This document shows positions 41,334 through 50,637 of a DNA stretch of 64,000 bases, piece after piece. The stretch spans positions 2,345,889 through 2,409,888 of the forward strand of contig DDFJ01000004.1 of NCBI GenBank assembly GCA_002337125.1, read 5' to 3'. The DNA comes from Chitinophagaceae bacterium UBA1931. GTDB lineage: Bacteria > Bacteroidota > Bacteroidia > Chitinophagales > Chitinophagaceae. The position numbers and the translations under genes are program-made. The notes below the pieces were generated by a model. It did not search any database, was not told the origin of the DNA, and saw nothing but the letters and a program-made list of their open reading frames with translations. Positions within the stretch are counted from its first letter, which is position 1. The number at the start of each line of letters is the position of its first letter.

Positions 41334-42074
41334 TTACCGTTTACCTTTTTTACTGAGATAATCTTTTGCGGCTGATTGTATGTATTGGTAAAGTTCAATG
41401 TCCATTACCTGTGTAAGTATTTCGTATTCGGGACGGTAAAGCTGCATAAATTCATCCAGCATCGGTCCTTCTTTCAGCGTCGTAAGTCGCTGAACAATTG
41501 TTTTGTTGAAACGGTAATCGATATACCTGTCCTGTTCTTCTTTAATCAACCGTTGCTGAAAATGTAGCATGCTTTTATTTCGCCTGAAACGGAACACATT
41601 TATCAATGCATCAAGATCAATGCTTGCGCCAACACCAGCTTCGGGATTAGCTCCGGAAAAACGCAAACCTCCACGATCGGCATTAAAAATTTTATCGTAC
41701 TGCAGGCGGTTATCAATCGAATCCTGTTTTCTTGTTTTACCGTAAACAATAATTTCTTTTAACTCTTTGTAGCGGCCGGGCACATGCAGGCGTAGCGAAA
41801 TGTCAAATGCAGAGTAATCTTTGATATTACTCACGGGGAATTTCTGCGTGGGTTTATTGCGGAAGAAAAAGAATACCGAGTCTTTGGCTCCAACATAAAT
41901 GGTATAGTTACCGGCGCTATCGGTAAAACTCATGGTGCCGCAGGTACATACTACCTGTACACCCATAACAAGGTTACGTTTGGTGCTGTCGTAAACGGTA
42001 CCACTTAACTGGATCTGGGCTGAGCTGGTTTTTGCCAGCAGCAAAATCAAAATATAAAAGAGTAACTTTTTCAA
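41334..42074 (-). CDS. CarboxypepD_reg-like secreted protein
   Basis: This 246-residue product has a signal peptide (KKLLFYILILLLAKTSSAQ). An N-terminal carboxypeptidase-regulatory-like (Greek-key) domain follows: LSGTVYDSTKRNLVMGVQVV, then FTDSAGNYTIYVGAKDSVFF. The C-terminal half is charged, helical and unassigned. The start is TTG at 42074. No ATG fits the signal peptide. Such proteins are common in Bacteroidota, and their role is unknown. It lies 65 bases from purN on the same strand. Confidence 0.75.
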   Translation of the reverse strand: MKKLLFYILILLLAKTSSAQIQLSGTVYDSTKRNLVMGVQVVCTCGTMSFTDSAGNYTIYVGAKDSVFFFFRNKPTQKFPVSNIKDYSAFDISLRLHVPGRYKELKEIIVYGKTRKQDSIDNRLQYDKIFNADRGGLRFSGANPEAGVGASIDLDALINVFRFRRNKSMLHFQQRLIKEEQDRYIDYRFNKTIVQRLTTLKEGPMLDEFMQLYRPEYEILTQVMDIELYQYIQSAAKDYLSKKGKR

Positions 42075-42139
42075 AACTGCTGCAATGATAAACTGTTCGG
42101 CCGATAAAAATACTTTACGCTTATTTATTTAAGAAGGTT

Positions 42140-42712
42140 TTACGAAAGCAACTTTTCAATTACAGCAGGGTAGTGTTTGTGTTCCAACCCGTGAATACGT
42201 TCTGCAAGTGAATCGGGTGTATCGGTTGGCAACACTTCACATGTTGCCTGGAAAATAATCTGGCCGTGATCGTACAGTTCATCTACAAAATGAATACTGA
42301 TTCCGCTTTCCGGTTCTTTATTATTAATGACGGCTTCATGTACAAAATGCCCGTACATGCCCTTACCTCCATATTTGGGAAGAAGTGCGGGGTGGATGTT
42401 TATAATCTGTTTTGGAAAGGCCTTGATAAGGGCAACAGGTATTTTCCAGAGAAAGCCAGCCAGTACTATAAAATCAATTTCCAGTTTTTTTAGTTCATCT
42501 GTGTAGGCATTTCCACGAAAAAACTGTTCTTTTTCGATAAGCAGGGTGGGAATATTGTTTTCGCCAGCAATGTTCAAAACACCCGCTCCTGGCTTGTTGC
42601 AAACAATAAGGGCAATTTTTACCGAAGAGCTGTTTTTAAAGTGTTCAATGATTTTTTTTGCGTTGCTGCCTGCTCCTGAAGCGAAAATGGCAACCTTTTT
42701 CTGGTTGTTCAA
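42140..42712 (-). CDS. purN: Phosphoribosylglycinamide formyltransferase
   Basis: This 190-residue GART has the N-terminal AIFASGAGSNAKKI, LAGFLWKIP, the catalytic region NIHPALLPKYGGKGMYGHFVH (Asn, His of NIHP) and VDELYDHGQI (Asp of the catalytic set). It transfers formyl from 10-formyl-THF to GAR in purine synthesis. The start is TTG. The frame is closed by a stop 12 bases upstream, so no other start exists. The next gene upstream ends 12 bases away. Confidence 0.94.
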   Translation of the reverse strand: MNNQKKVAIFASGAGSNAKKIIEHFKNSSSVKIALIVCNKPGAGVLNIAGENNIPTLLIEKEQFFRGNAYTDELKKLEIDFIVLAGFLWKIPVALIKAFPKQIINIHPALLPKYGGKGMYGHFVHEAVINNKEPESGISIHFVDELYDHGQIIFQATCEVLPTDTPDSLAERIHGLEHKHYPAVIEKLLS

Positions 42713-42724
42713 TGTTGTACCTGT

Positions 42725-43015
42725 TTAATTTTTTGATTTAATAAAACCCATTCTGAGGCCGATTTTCTTCAGATAACCCGAAAAAAAGCGGTACTGTCCA
42801 AGCGGTATACTGATCACCAGCACCATCAATGGCCATAAAATGGTGATAATAATAATATATACCGGAAGAAAGAGCCAGCCATCGTCAATGTCCAGAATAT
42901 GCATGATTTTACGGCCAAAATAGCCTGTAATACTCCCGCCAATGGCAAAAGTGCACAAAATGAGCAGTAGTTGCCCGGGGCCCACTTTCCATTTTTTCTG
43001 CAGGTTTTTAAACAT
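42725..43015 (-). CDS. DUF6787-like small membrane protein
   Basis: ATG at 43015 gives a 96-residue protein: FKNLQKKWKVGPGQLLLIL, two transmembrane helices (about 13-35, 46-72), and the tail FFSGYLKKIGLRMGF. An upstream TTG at 43075 would add 20 residues of poor quality. The gene commonly neighbours purN-type genes in Bacteroidota, but its function is unknown. Confidence 0.7.
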   Translation of the reverse strand: MFKNLQKKWKVGPGQLLLILCTFAIGGSITGYFGRKIMHILDIDDGWLFLPVYIIIITILWPLMVLVISIPLGQYRFFSGYLKKIGLRMGFIKSKN

Positions 43016-43197
43016 GGCAGCAAAAGTCGGGTTTAATCCCCGGTTTACAAAGCTGCGAACTACCCAAAAAGGCAAAAAAGCAAGCGAACATTTATTATTT
43101 ATGAATTTTAGGCAGGCTTTAGCAACCCATTCATATTCAAGTCAGAAATAGGTAAAAAAAATATTCAGCATGTGGATATTTTGTCAGTATCCTCCCC

Positions 43198-43205
43198 TAT
43201 TTTTG
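43198..43205 (+). promoter_or_regulatory. Candidate -7 box of the act operon
   Basis: TATTTTTG fits TAnnTTTG, 53 bases upstream of the actA ATG. A TTTG at 43180-43183 is 14 bases upstream, shorter than the usual 19-21-base spacing. Confidence 0.4.
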
Positions 43206-43258
43206 CAGCCATATTAAAAGGGATATTCTTCCAAATCACAATACGGTTCCAGAACGTT

Positions 43259-44503
43259 ATGAATCAACCAAAATTATTACTCCGAAGGTCGCTGACTGCT
43301 TGTTTGATCGTAGTTTCATTGCTTATTGGTGATAAATTGTTCGCACAGGACGGAAAGGCTTTGTTCCAGGCCAATTGTGCGGCATGTCACGCAGTAGCTA
43401 AAAAACTTACTGGTCCGGCGTTAGCAGGTGTTGAATCCCGTGGTCCCTGGAGCGACCGCAAAAAGATCTACGCCTGGGTACACAACCCTGTAGCTTTTGC
43501 TAAAACCGATACATATGCGGCTGATCTGATGAAGCAGTTCAACGGTATTGTGATGACGGCTTTCCCCCAGTTCAGTGAAAAGGAAATTGATGCAATCATT
43601 GATTACATCAATGCTGAGGCAAACAAAAAACCAGAAACTCCTGCAGCAGGTGCACCAGCAAATGAACCTGCATCTGACAACTCACTTCTTTTTGGAATTC
43701 TTGCAATTGTTCTGGCAGTAGTTGGTTTGATTTTACTGCGTGTAAACAGCAGCCTGAAGAGATTGAATGATGAAAGAGAAGGTCGCCCCGTATTTGCTCC
43801 GCTTCCTGCATACAGAAATAAAACAATCATTGCTTCAGGTATTATACTCCTGTTTTTGTTAGGAGGTTATTTCCTTGTACAAGGTGCAGTTGGTTTGGGT
43901 CGTACGAAAGATTATCAACCTGAACAACCTATTTATTATTCTCACAAAGTACACGCCGGCATTAACCAGGTAAACTGTTTGTATTGCCACGGTGGTGCAA
44001 TGGAAGGTAAGCATGCAAACATTCCAAGTGTGAATGTGTGTATGAACTGCCACATGGGTATCAGCGAATACAAAGGTGCTCCTATCATTAAAGAAGACGG
44101 AAGCAAGCTGGATGCAAACGCAGAAATTCAGAAATTATATTCTTACTCAGGTTGGGATCCTGCAACAAACAGCTACAAAAATGCAGGCAAGCCTATTGAA
44201 TGGATTAAGATTCACGCTCTGCCTGATCATGTTTACTTCAATCACTCTCAGCACACAAAAGCAGGTGGTGTACAATGCCAGACTTGCCATGGTGAAATTC
44301 AGAACATGAATGAAGTAAAACAGTTTGCTGATCTGAGCATGGGCTGGTGTATCAACTGTCACCGTACAACTGCGGTTAAGTTTAAAGACAACGGTTTCTA
44401 CAGCATTTATGAAAAATTCCATAATGATATTAAGAATGGAAAGATGGATAGTGTAACTGTAGAAAACATTGGTGGTACAGAATGTCAAAAATGTCACTAT
44501 TAA
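43259..44503 (+). CDS. actA: Alternative complex III subunit ActA, multiheme cytochrome c
   Basis: ATG at 43259 gives 414 residues with a signal peptide. Six CxxCH heme c motifs are visible: CAACH (40-44) in an N-terminal cytochrome c domain, then CLYCH, CMNCH, CQTCH, CINCH and CQKCH in the C-terminal half. Two transmembrane segments (about 140-163, 185-205) lie between the domains. ActA of ACIII is a pentaheme subunit that receives electrons from quinol oxidation and passes them to cytochrome c or oxidase. The N-terminal monoheme domain is fused in addition to the five hemes. It is the first gene of actABCDEF. Confidence 0.92.
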   Translation: MNQPKLLLRRSLTACLIVVSLLIGDKLFAQDGKALFQANCAACHAVAKKLTGPALAGVESRGPWSDRKKIYAWVHNPVAFAKTDTYAADLMKQFNGIVMTAFPQFSEKEIDAIIDYINAEANKKPETPAAGAPANEPASDNSLLFGILAIVLAVVGLILLRVNSSLKRLNDEREGRPVFAPLPAYRNKTIIASGIILLFLLGGYFLVQGAVGLGRTKDYQPEQPIYYSHKVHAGINQVNCLYCHGGAMEGKHANIPSVNVCMNCHMGISEYKGAPIIKEDGSKLDANAEIQKLYSYSGWDPATNSYKNAGKPIEWIKIHALPDHVYFNHSQHTKAGGVQCQTCHGEIQNMNEVKQFADLSMGWCINCHRTTAVKFKDNGFYSIYEKFHNDIKNGKMDSVTVENIGGTECQKCHY

Positions 44504-44577
44504 TCCTTTAAAGGATCAACAATAAATTTCATCCTGCATTACGGGGATCATCATTTTTCAAATTCGCTAATTAGCAT

Positions 44578-47500
44578 ATGAGTCAGAAAAAATATTGGCA
44601 AAATTTCGGAGAGCTGAACAACACAAAAGCTTACGTTGAAAATGCGGAGAACGAGTTCAAAGAAGAACTGCCTTTTGAATTAAACGATAACGGAGCAACT
44701 ACTCCACGTCGTGACTTTTTGAAATACCTGGGTTTCAGCACTGCTGCTGCTACATTGGTTGCCAGCTGCGATATCCCGGTTAAAAAATCAATTCCATTCC
44801 TGAACAAACCGGCTGATATTGTTCCAGGTGTAGCGAATTATTATGCAACTACGTTTGTGCTTGATGGAGATGTAGTGCCTGTGTTAGCGAAAGTAAGAGA
44901 TGGTCGCCCTATTAAAATTGAAGGAAATACCCTTGGTTTTACAAAAGGTGCCACTACGCAGCGTGTACAGGCTTCAGTACTGAGCTTGTATGATACTGCA
45001 CGTGTTCGCTACCCAATGGAAAAAACAAGCAATGGTTTTAATGAAGCCCCTACTTACGAAGCAGTTGATAAGAAAATTGCTGCTGCTTTAGCAAATGCGG
45101 GTTCTAAACAAATTGTTCTTTTAAGTTCAACATTAAACTCACCAACTGTACAATTAGTAATTGATGAGTTTAAGGCAAAATATCCTTCATTCAAACATGT
45201 AACATACGATGCTGTTTCTTACAGCGGTATTTTACAGGCAAATGAAGCAACTTACGGCAAGCGTACTATTCCTTCTTACCAGTTTGACCAGGCAAAAGTG
45301 ATTGTAAGCTTAGGTGCCGATTTCCTTGGTACATGGATCAGCCCAGCTGAATTTGCAAAGCAATATTCAGCAGGAAGAAAGATCAACGACAAGAACCTGA
45401 CCATGAGCCGTCACTTCCAGTTTGAAAGTATGTACAGCATGACCGGTGCTAATGCCGATGAACGCTTTACACACAAACCAAGCGAACTGGGTGCTGTATT
45501 ATTAAACTTATATGCAAAACTTGGCGGTGCAGTTTCTGCTCCTGCTATTGCTGATAAACGTTTGGCTGCAGGTATCGAATCTGCTGCTAAAGAATTACTC
45601 GCTGCTGGCGGTAATGCTGTAGTGGTTTGCGGAAGCAACGATGTAAATGCACAGGTTGTTGTGAATGCAATTAACGACAAGATTGGTGCAAATGGTAAAA
45701 CCATCAACTTCGGTGCAGCTACTAACTTCCGTAAAGGTGTTGATGCTGAATTTGAACAACTGGTGGCCGATATGAGTGCCGGACAGGTTGGTGCTTTACT
45801 CGTTTACGGTGCAAATCCTGTTTATACTTACAGAGACAGCAAAAAATTTGCTGAAGCGTTGACAAAAGTTGGTCTTACTGTTTCTTTCAGCGAAAATGAA
45901 GATGAAACTTCAACTTATTGCCAATACATTCTTCCTGCTCACCATTACCTCGAAAGCTGGGGCGATGCAGAAGCGAAGGAAGGATATGTATCGTTTATTC
46001 AGCCAACAATTCACCCCTTATTTAAAACAAGGGCATTTGCAACTTCATTATTAAAATGGAGCGGAAGCACAGTTGCTGATTACGAAACGTATTTCAAAAA
46101 TTACTGGATCAGCAAACTTGGTTCACAGGTTGCTTTTGATAAAGCTTTACAGGATGGTGTAATTGAACCTGCAACTCCAACAGTAGCCGGTGCTACATAT
46201 AACGGAGCTGCATTAGCTGCTGCTGTTGCCAAACTGAGCGAAGCGAAGAAGGGTGGTAAAAAGGAATTAGTGATTTACCAGAAGGTAAGTATTGGTGATG
46301 GTAAAATGGCCAACAACCCATGGTTGCAGGAAATGCCTGACCCGATTACAAGAGCTTGCTGGGATAACTACGCAATTATTTCTGTTAAGACTGCAGAGGA
46401 ATTAGGATATAAAGCAGATGATGAATATGAAGTAAATCCTCCAAAACCTGTATTAAGCATTAAAGCAGGGGGTAAAGAGATTACACTTCCTTTACTCATT
46501 ATTCCTGGTATGAATGCTGAAACTGTTGCCATTGCTGTTGGTTATGGCCGCAGCGAAAAAATTGGTCTTGCTGCTAAAGGTGCTGGTAAGAACATTTATC
46601 CATTTGTTGGATATAACGGACAGACTTACGATTATACAATTGCAGATGTTACGATTGAAAAAACAAACGAGCCTGCATACCCGGTTGCTTACATGCAAAC
46701 ACATGGCACCTATGGTAACCGTGTTGAAGTAATTCGTGAAGCAAGTCTTGCAACACTGAAAAAAGATCCCAAGCATTTCTATAACGAGCGCCTGGAAGAG
46801 TTGAAAAACTATGGCGGTCCTGAAGGTTTAGAAAAAGAAGGAACACTGTATCCTGTTTTTGATAAGCCCGGTATTAAATGGGGTATGAGCATTGACATGA
46901 ACAGCTGTACAGGTTGTGGTGCCTGCGTAGTTGCATGTAGTGCTGAAAACAACGTTTCTGTTGTTGGTAAAAACCAGGTTACAAAATTCCACGATATGCA
47001 CTGGCTGCGTATTGATCGTTATTTCAGCGGCGACGTTGAAAACCCGGATGTGGTATTCCAGCCAATGCTTTGCCAGCACTGCGATAACGCTCCTTGTGAA
47101 AACGTATGTCCGGTGGCTGCAACTAACCACAGCAGTGAAGGTTTGAACCAGATGACTTATAACCGTTGTATTGGTACAAGGTATTGTGCCAACAACTGTC
47201 CTTATAAAGTACGTCGCTTTAACTGGCACGACTGGAACGGAGCTGACAGCTTCAAAGACAACCAGATGCCGATTGTTGAAAGCGGTCGCCTGAACGAAGT
47301 AACTATCCAGATGAATGATGATTTAACACGTATGGTGTTGAATCCTGATGTTACTGTCCGCAGCCGTGGTGTAATTGAAAAATGTTCGTTCTGCGTACAG
47401 CGTTTACAGGAAGCTAAACTTACAGCTAAGAAAGAAAGCAGACCAATGGTTGATGCTGATATTCACACAGCTTGTCAGCAGGCTTGTCCTACAGATGCAA

Positions 47501-47712
47501 TTGTATTCGGTAACGTAAATGATAAACAAAGTGCAATCAGCAAAGTGCGCACACAGGAAGAAGTAAACCGCACTTACTACGTTCTGGAACAAATTCACGT
47601 ATTGCCGAATGTAAGCTACATGGCGAAAGTGAGAAATACAGAACGTGAGGTTGGTAATGTTGAAGAAGGTGCTGAAGAGAAAAAAGAAACAACTGAAGCA
47701 GCAGCTCATTAA
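44578..47712 (+). CDS. actB: Alternative complex III subunit ActB (molybdopterin-oxidoreductase-like plus Fe-S)
   Basis: This 1044-residue fusion starts with a twin-arginine-like leader and lipobox (TPRRDFLKYLGFSTAAATLV, then ASC, Cys64). A CISM molybdopterin-enzyme-like domain without cofactor follows (about 90-760). From residue 778 on are ferredoxin-like motifs: SCTGCGACVVAC, LCQHCDNAPCENVCP, CIGTRYCANNCP and CSFCV...CQQACP. Together they support three [4Fe-4S] and one [3Fe-4S] cluster as in ACIII. It oxidises menaquinol with ActC/ActF and relays electrons to ActA. Length fits the family. Confidence 0.94.
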   Translation: MSQKKYWQNFGELNNTKAYVENAENEFKEELPFELNDNGATTPRRDFLKYLGFSTAAATLVASCDIPVKKSIPFLNKPADIVPGVANYYATTFVLDGDVVPVLAKVRDGRPIKIEGNTLGFTKGATTQRVQASVLSLYDTARVRYPMEKTSNGFNEAPTYEAVDKKIAAALANAGSKQIVLLSSTLNSPTVQLVIDEFKAKYPSFKHVTYDAVSYSGILQANEATYGKRTIPSYQFDQAKVIVSLGADFLGTWISPAEFAKQYSAGRKINDKNLTMSRHFQFESMYSMTGANADERFTHKPSELGAVLLNLYAKLGGAVSAPAIADKRLAAGIESAAKELLAAGGNAVVVCGSNDVNAQVVVNAINDKIGANGKTINFGAATNFRKGVDAEFEQLVADMSAGQVGALLVYGANPVYTYRDSKKFAEALTKVGLTVSFSENEDETSTYCQYILPAHHYLESWGDAEAKEGYVSFIQPTIHPLFKTRAFATSLLKWSGSTVADYETYFKNYWISKLGSQVAFDKALQDGVIEPATPTVAGATYNGAALAAAVAKLSEAKKGGKKELVIYQKVSIGDGKMANNPWLQEMPDPITRACWDNYAIISVKTAEELGYKADDEYEVNPPKPVLSIKAGGKEITLPLLIIPGMNAETVAIAVGYGRSEKIGLAAKGAGKNIYPFVGYNGQTYDYTIADVTIEKTNEPAYPVAYMQTHGTYGNRVEVIREASLATLKKDPKHFYNERLEELKNYGGPEGLEKEGTLYPVFDKPGIKWGMSIDMNSCTGCGACVVACSAENNVSVVGKNQVTKFHDMHWLRIDRYFSGDVENPDVVFQPMLCQHCDNAPCENVCPVAATNHSSEGLNQMTYNRCIGTRYCANNCPYKVRRFNWHDWNGADSFKDNQMPIVESGRLNEVTIQMNDDLTRMVLNPDVTVRSRGVIEKCSFCVQRLQEAKLTAKKESRPMVDADIHTACQQACPTDAIVFGNVNDKQSAISKVRTQEEVNRTYYVLEQIHVLPNVSYMAKVRNTEREVGNVEEGAEEKKETTEAAAH

Positions 47713-47804
47713 TTGCTGAACAGAGTTAAAACGAGTTGAAGTGTGCGACGCAACAGAAGCTGAAAAATGATTCTGAAGCTTAGTACAAAAAAATAAAAAC
47801 CAAA

Positions 47805-47829
47805 GGCTGATAGCTGCAAGCTAATAGCC
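47805..47829 (+). repeat. Imperfect hairpin in the actB-actC spacer
   Basis: GGCTGATAGCT and AGCTAATAGCC (47805-47829) form an 11-bp stem with one mismatch and one G-T pair around GCA. AGCT words continue to actC. It is a spacer repeat, not a terminator, because no T-run follows. Confidence 0.6.
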
Positions 47830-47846
47830 AAAAGCTAAGAAAGATT

Positions 47847-49289
47847 ATGTCATTACTGAAGTACGAATCACAGGTTAGGGAACCATTGGTAGATGGAAGT
47901 AAAACCTACCACGATGTAACCGAGGATATTTGTAAGCCGGTGGAAGCTGCGCCGTCACGATTGTGGTGGATTGGCTTTATCATTTCGGTAGCGTTACTGC
48001 TGTTTGGCGTGGTGAGCCTTTATGAAGAAGTTGTGTATGGTACAGGTATGTGGAACCTGAACAAAACCATCGGATGGGGTTGGGATATCACCAACTTCGT
48101 ATGGTGGGTGGGTATTGGTCACGCCGGTACGCTGATTTCTGCGATCCTGTTGCTGTTCCGCCAGGGATGGAGAACAGGTGTAAACCGTGCTGCAGAAGCC
48201 ATGACCATCTTTGCGGTTATTTGTGCTGGTCAGTTCCCAATCTGGCACATGGGTCGTGTATGGATGGCTTTCTTTGTAATGCCTTATCCTAATACACGTG
48301 GTCCTTTGTGGGTGAACTTCAACTCACCACTGCTTTGGGACGTATTTGCGATCTCTACTTACTTTACTGTATCTCTTTTATTCTGGTATAGCGGTTTGAT
48401 TCCTGATATGGCCACACTTCGTGACCGTGCTAAAAAGAAATGGGCAAAATTATTTTATGGTGTTGCTTCTTTCGGATGGACAGGTTCAACCAAGCACTGG
48501 CAACGTCATGAAAGCTTATCACTGGTATTGGCCGGTTTAAGTACTCCACTGGTATTGTCAGTACACACAATCGTATCATTCGACTTCGCCACTTCAGTTA
48601 TTCCTGGTTGGCATACAACTATCTTCCCTCCATATTTCGTTGCGGGTGCCATCTTCTCCGGTTTTGCCATGGTGCAAACACTGATGCTGGTAACACGTAA
48701 AGTAATGCACCTGGAAGATTATATCACCATCAGCCACATCGAAAACATGAACAAGGTTATTGTATTAACCGGTTCAATTGTAGGATGTGCTTACTTAACT
48801 GAGTTGTTCATGGCATGGTACAGTGCGGTGAAATACGAACAGGATATCTTCTTCAAATACCGTATTGCCGGTCCTTACGGATGGAGCTACTGGTTAATGA
48901 TGACTTGTAACGTAATTACTCCACAGTTGTTCTGGTCGAAGAAATTAAGAAGAAATATTGCTTTCACATTCTTAATGAGTGTTGTGGTGAACATTGGTAT
49001 GTGGTTCGAACGTTTTGTGATCATCGTATCATCATTGTATCGTGACTACCTGCCATCATCATGGTCAGTGTACTATCGTCCAACCATCTGGGAAGTTGGT
49101 TTCTACCTCGGATCATTTGGATTGTTCTTTACCTGCTACTTCCTTTTCTCCAAATATTTCCCTGTAATTGCCATCGCTGAAATTAAGCACATTCTTAAGA
49201 AAAGCGGTGAAAGCTTCAAGGAAGCAATGGATCCATTGGAAGAACAAACAGTTGAAGAATTTGCACACGATCACGTGCATGCACATTAA
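47847..49289 (+). CDS. actC: Alternative complex III subunit ActC (NrfD/PsrC family)
   Basis: This 480-residue integral membrane protein of the NrfD/PsrC family has about ten hydrophobic helices between residues 36 and 440. Conserved features are FVWWVGIGHAGTLISAIL, QFPIWHMGR and VHTIVSFDFATSVIPGWH. It holds a quinol-binding site in ACIII and partners ActB. The C-terminus is His-rich (EEFAHDHVHAH). It lies 134 bases downstream of actB, across the hairpin-bearing spacer. Confidence 0.94.
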   Translation: MSLLKYESQVREPLVDGSKTYHDVTEDICKPVEAAPSRLWWIGFIISVALLLFGVVSLYEEVVYGTGMWNLNKTIGWGWDITNFVWWVGIGHAGTLISAILLLFRQGWRTGVNRAAEAMTIFAVICAGQFPIWHMGRVWMAFFVMPYPNTRGPLWVNFNSPLLWDVFAISTYFTVSLLFWYSGLIPDMATLRDRAKKKWAKLFYGVASFGWTGSTKHWQRHESLSLVLAGLSTPLVLSVHTIVSFDFATSVIPGWHTTIFPPYFVAGAIFSGFAMVQTLMLVTRKVMHLEDYITISHIENMNKVIVLTGSIVGCAYLTELFMAWYSAVKYEQDIFFKYRIAGPYGWSYWLMMTCNVITPQLFWSKKLRRNIAFTFLMSVVVNIGMWFERFVIIVSSLYRDYLPSSWSVYYRPTIWEVGFYLGSFGLFFTCYFLFSKYFPVIAIAEIKHILKKSGESFKEAMDPLEEQTVEEFAHDHVHAH

Positions 49290-49299
49290 TTGAATTCAT

Positions 49300-49329
49300 G
49301 CTGAAAGCGAAAAGCTGAAAGCTCAAAGC
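49300..49329 (+). repeat. Direct GCTGAAAGC repeats in the actC-actD spacer
   Basis: The words GCTGAAAGC, GCTGAAAGC and GCTCAAAGC recur within 49300-49329 in a 52-base spacer. This is the same class of short spacer repeat as between actB and actC. Confidence 0.7.
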
Positions 49330-49341
49330 AAATAATAAAAT

Positions 49342-49932
49342 ATGTCTGTAAAAAAATTTGTTGTAGGCTGTTTTGATGATGAAAAAACGTTGTTTCCCGC
49401 TGTGAAGAACAGCCGGAAAGCAGGGTACAAGATTCATGATGTTTATACGCCGTTTCCTGTACATGGTTTAGACCATGCAATGGGTTTGCGTGAAACAAGC
49501 CTTCATACAGCAGGGTTTATTTATGCCCTTACCGGTACTACAACAGCATTATCATTTATGAGCTGGGTGTTTACAAAAGACTGGCCAATGAATATTGGTG
49601 GTAAACCACACTTGCCTTTGCCGGCTTTTATTCCCATCATTTTTGAATTGACTGTATTGTGTTCAGCAGTTGGTATGGTGCTTACATTTTGTTATTTGTC
49701 GCAACTGGCACCTTTTGTGAAAAAAGACCATTTTCACCTGAGAGCAACAGATGATTTGTTTGTTATGCCAATTGAAGTAACAGAAAAAACAAACCTGGAA
49801 GAAGTAAAATCTTTCTTACAAAGTGCTGGTGCAGTTGAAGTGTTTGAGAAAGAAGCTGAAACCGGCTGGTGGGTTGGTCGTTACGACAGCGATAAAAAAA
49901 TGTTTGAAAAAGAAGAAATTGTTACAGCATAA
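49342..49932 (+). CDS. actD: Alternative complex III subunit ActD (DUF3341)
   Basis: This 196-residue protein has a soluble N-terminal domain (VVGCFDDEKTLFPAVKNSRK, then YTPFPVHGLDHAMGLRETSL) and two transmembrane helices (about 53-75 and 90-118). The order YTPFPVHGL(D/E) is the DUF3341/ActD signature. Its role in ACIII is structural. It is followed 10 bases later by actE. Confidence 0.93.
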   Translation: MSVKKFVVGCFDDEKTLFPAVKNSRKAGYKIHDVYTPFPVHGLDHAMGLRETSLHTAGFIYALTGTTTALSFMSWVFTKDWPMNIGGKPHLPLPAFIPIIFELTVLCSAVGMVLTFCYLSQLAPFVKKDHFHLRATDDLFVMPIEVTEKTNLEEVKSFLQSAGAVEVFEKEAETGWWVGRYDSDKKMFEKEEIVTA

Positions 49933-49942
49933 ACATATTGAA

Positions 49943-50605
49943 ATGCGTTCAAAACAAATAGTTACATTAGGATTGGTTACTGTATTGATGGCAGCGGTTT
50001 CGTGCAGCGAAGGTCCACGTCGTAATCCGGGCTCTGTTTATATGCCTGATATGGCTTACAGCCGTGCATACGAAACATATGCCCAGCGTGACACGAACAA
50101 GTTTACGACCAATGTGAGCGATGCTGACATCAAAATTTATTATGATGCCACACCGGTTGCAGGAACAGTAAAGCGTGGTGAGATTACTCATTTCCCGATT
50201 ACAAAGGATTCAGTTGGTTCAACAACCAATTATGAAGCATCGAAAGCTGTTACTAATCCACTTCCTGAAATGAATGAAAAAGAAGTACTTGAAGCAGGAA
50301 GACTTTACCAGGTAAACTGTGGTATTTGTCACGGTTCAAAAATGGATGGTAATGGTCCTTTGTATAATGGTGGTAACGGTCCGTTCCCCATTGCACCAAG
50401 AAATCTGCTGATTGATCCTGTTTTGAGTATGCCTGCCGGACAGATGATGTATTCTGTTACCTATGGTAAGAATATGATGGGAAGTTATGCTTCTCAGCTG
50501 AGCACAAAACAAAGGTGGATGATTATTCAGTACATTCAGAAAGCGCAGGGTAAAAATCAACCTGTAGCAACCGCAGCAGTTGCTGACACGACTAAAAAAC
50601 AATAA
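49943..50605 (+). CDS. actE: Alternative complex III subunit ActE, lipoprotein monoheme cytochrome c
   Basis: ATG at 49943 starts a 220-residue lipoprotein (VTLGLVTVLMAAVSC lipobox, Cys21). It has one heme motif CGICHG (about 129-134) and a distal MAGQ/MMGSY region supplying a possible Met ligand. The DMAYSRAYETYA motif after the lipid anchor is conserved in ActE. It carries electrons in the ACIII periplasmic arm. An earlier in-frame start inside actD is rejected because it lacks the lipobox position. Confidence 0.93.
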   Translation: MRSKQIVTLGLVTVLMAAVSCSEGPRRNPGSVYMPDMAYSRAYETYAQRDTNKFTTNVSDADIKIYYDATPVAGTVKRGEITHFPITKDSVGSTTNYEASKAVTNPLPEMNEKEVLEAGRLYQVNCGICHGSKMDGNGPLYNGGNGPFPIAPRNLLIDPVLSMPAGQMMYSVTYGKNMMGSYASQLSTKQRWMIIQYIQKAQGKNQPVATAAVADTTKKQ

Positions 50606-50637
50606 CAAAACGAATATTCAACTATAAACGAACTTCA

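Noticed and set aside
49823..50605. Longer ActE start inside actD
   Set aside because: It would displace the lipobox from the N-terminus. ATG at 49943 places it correctly.
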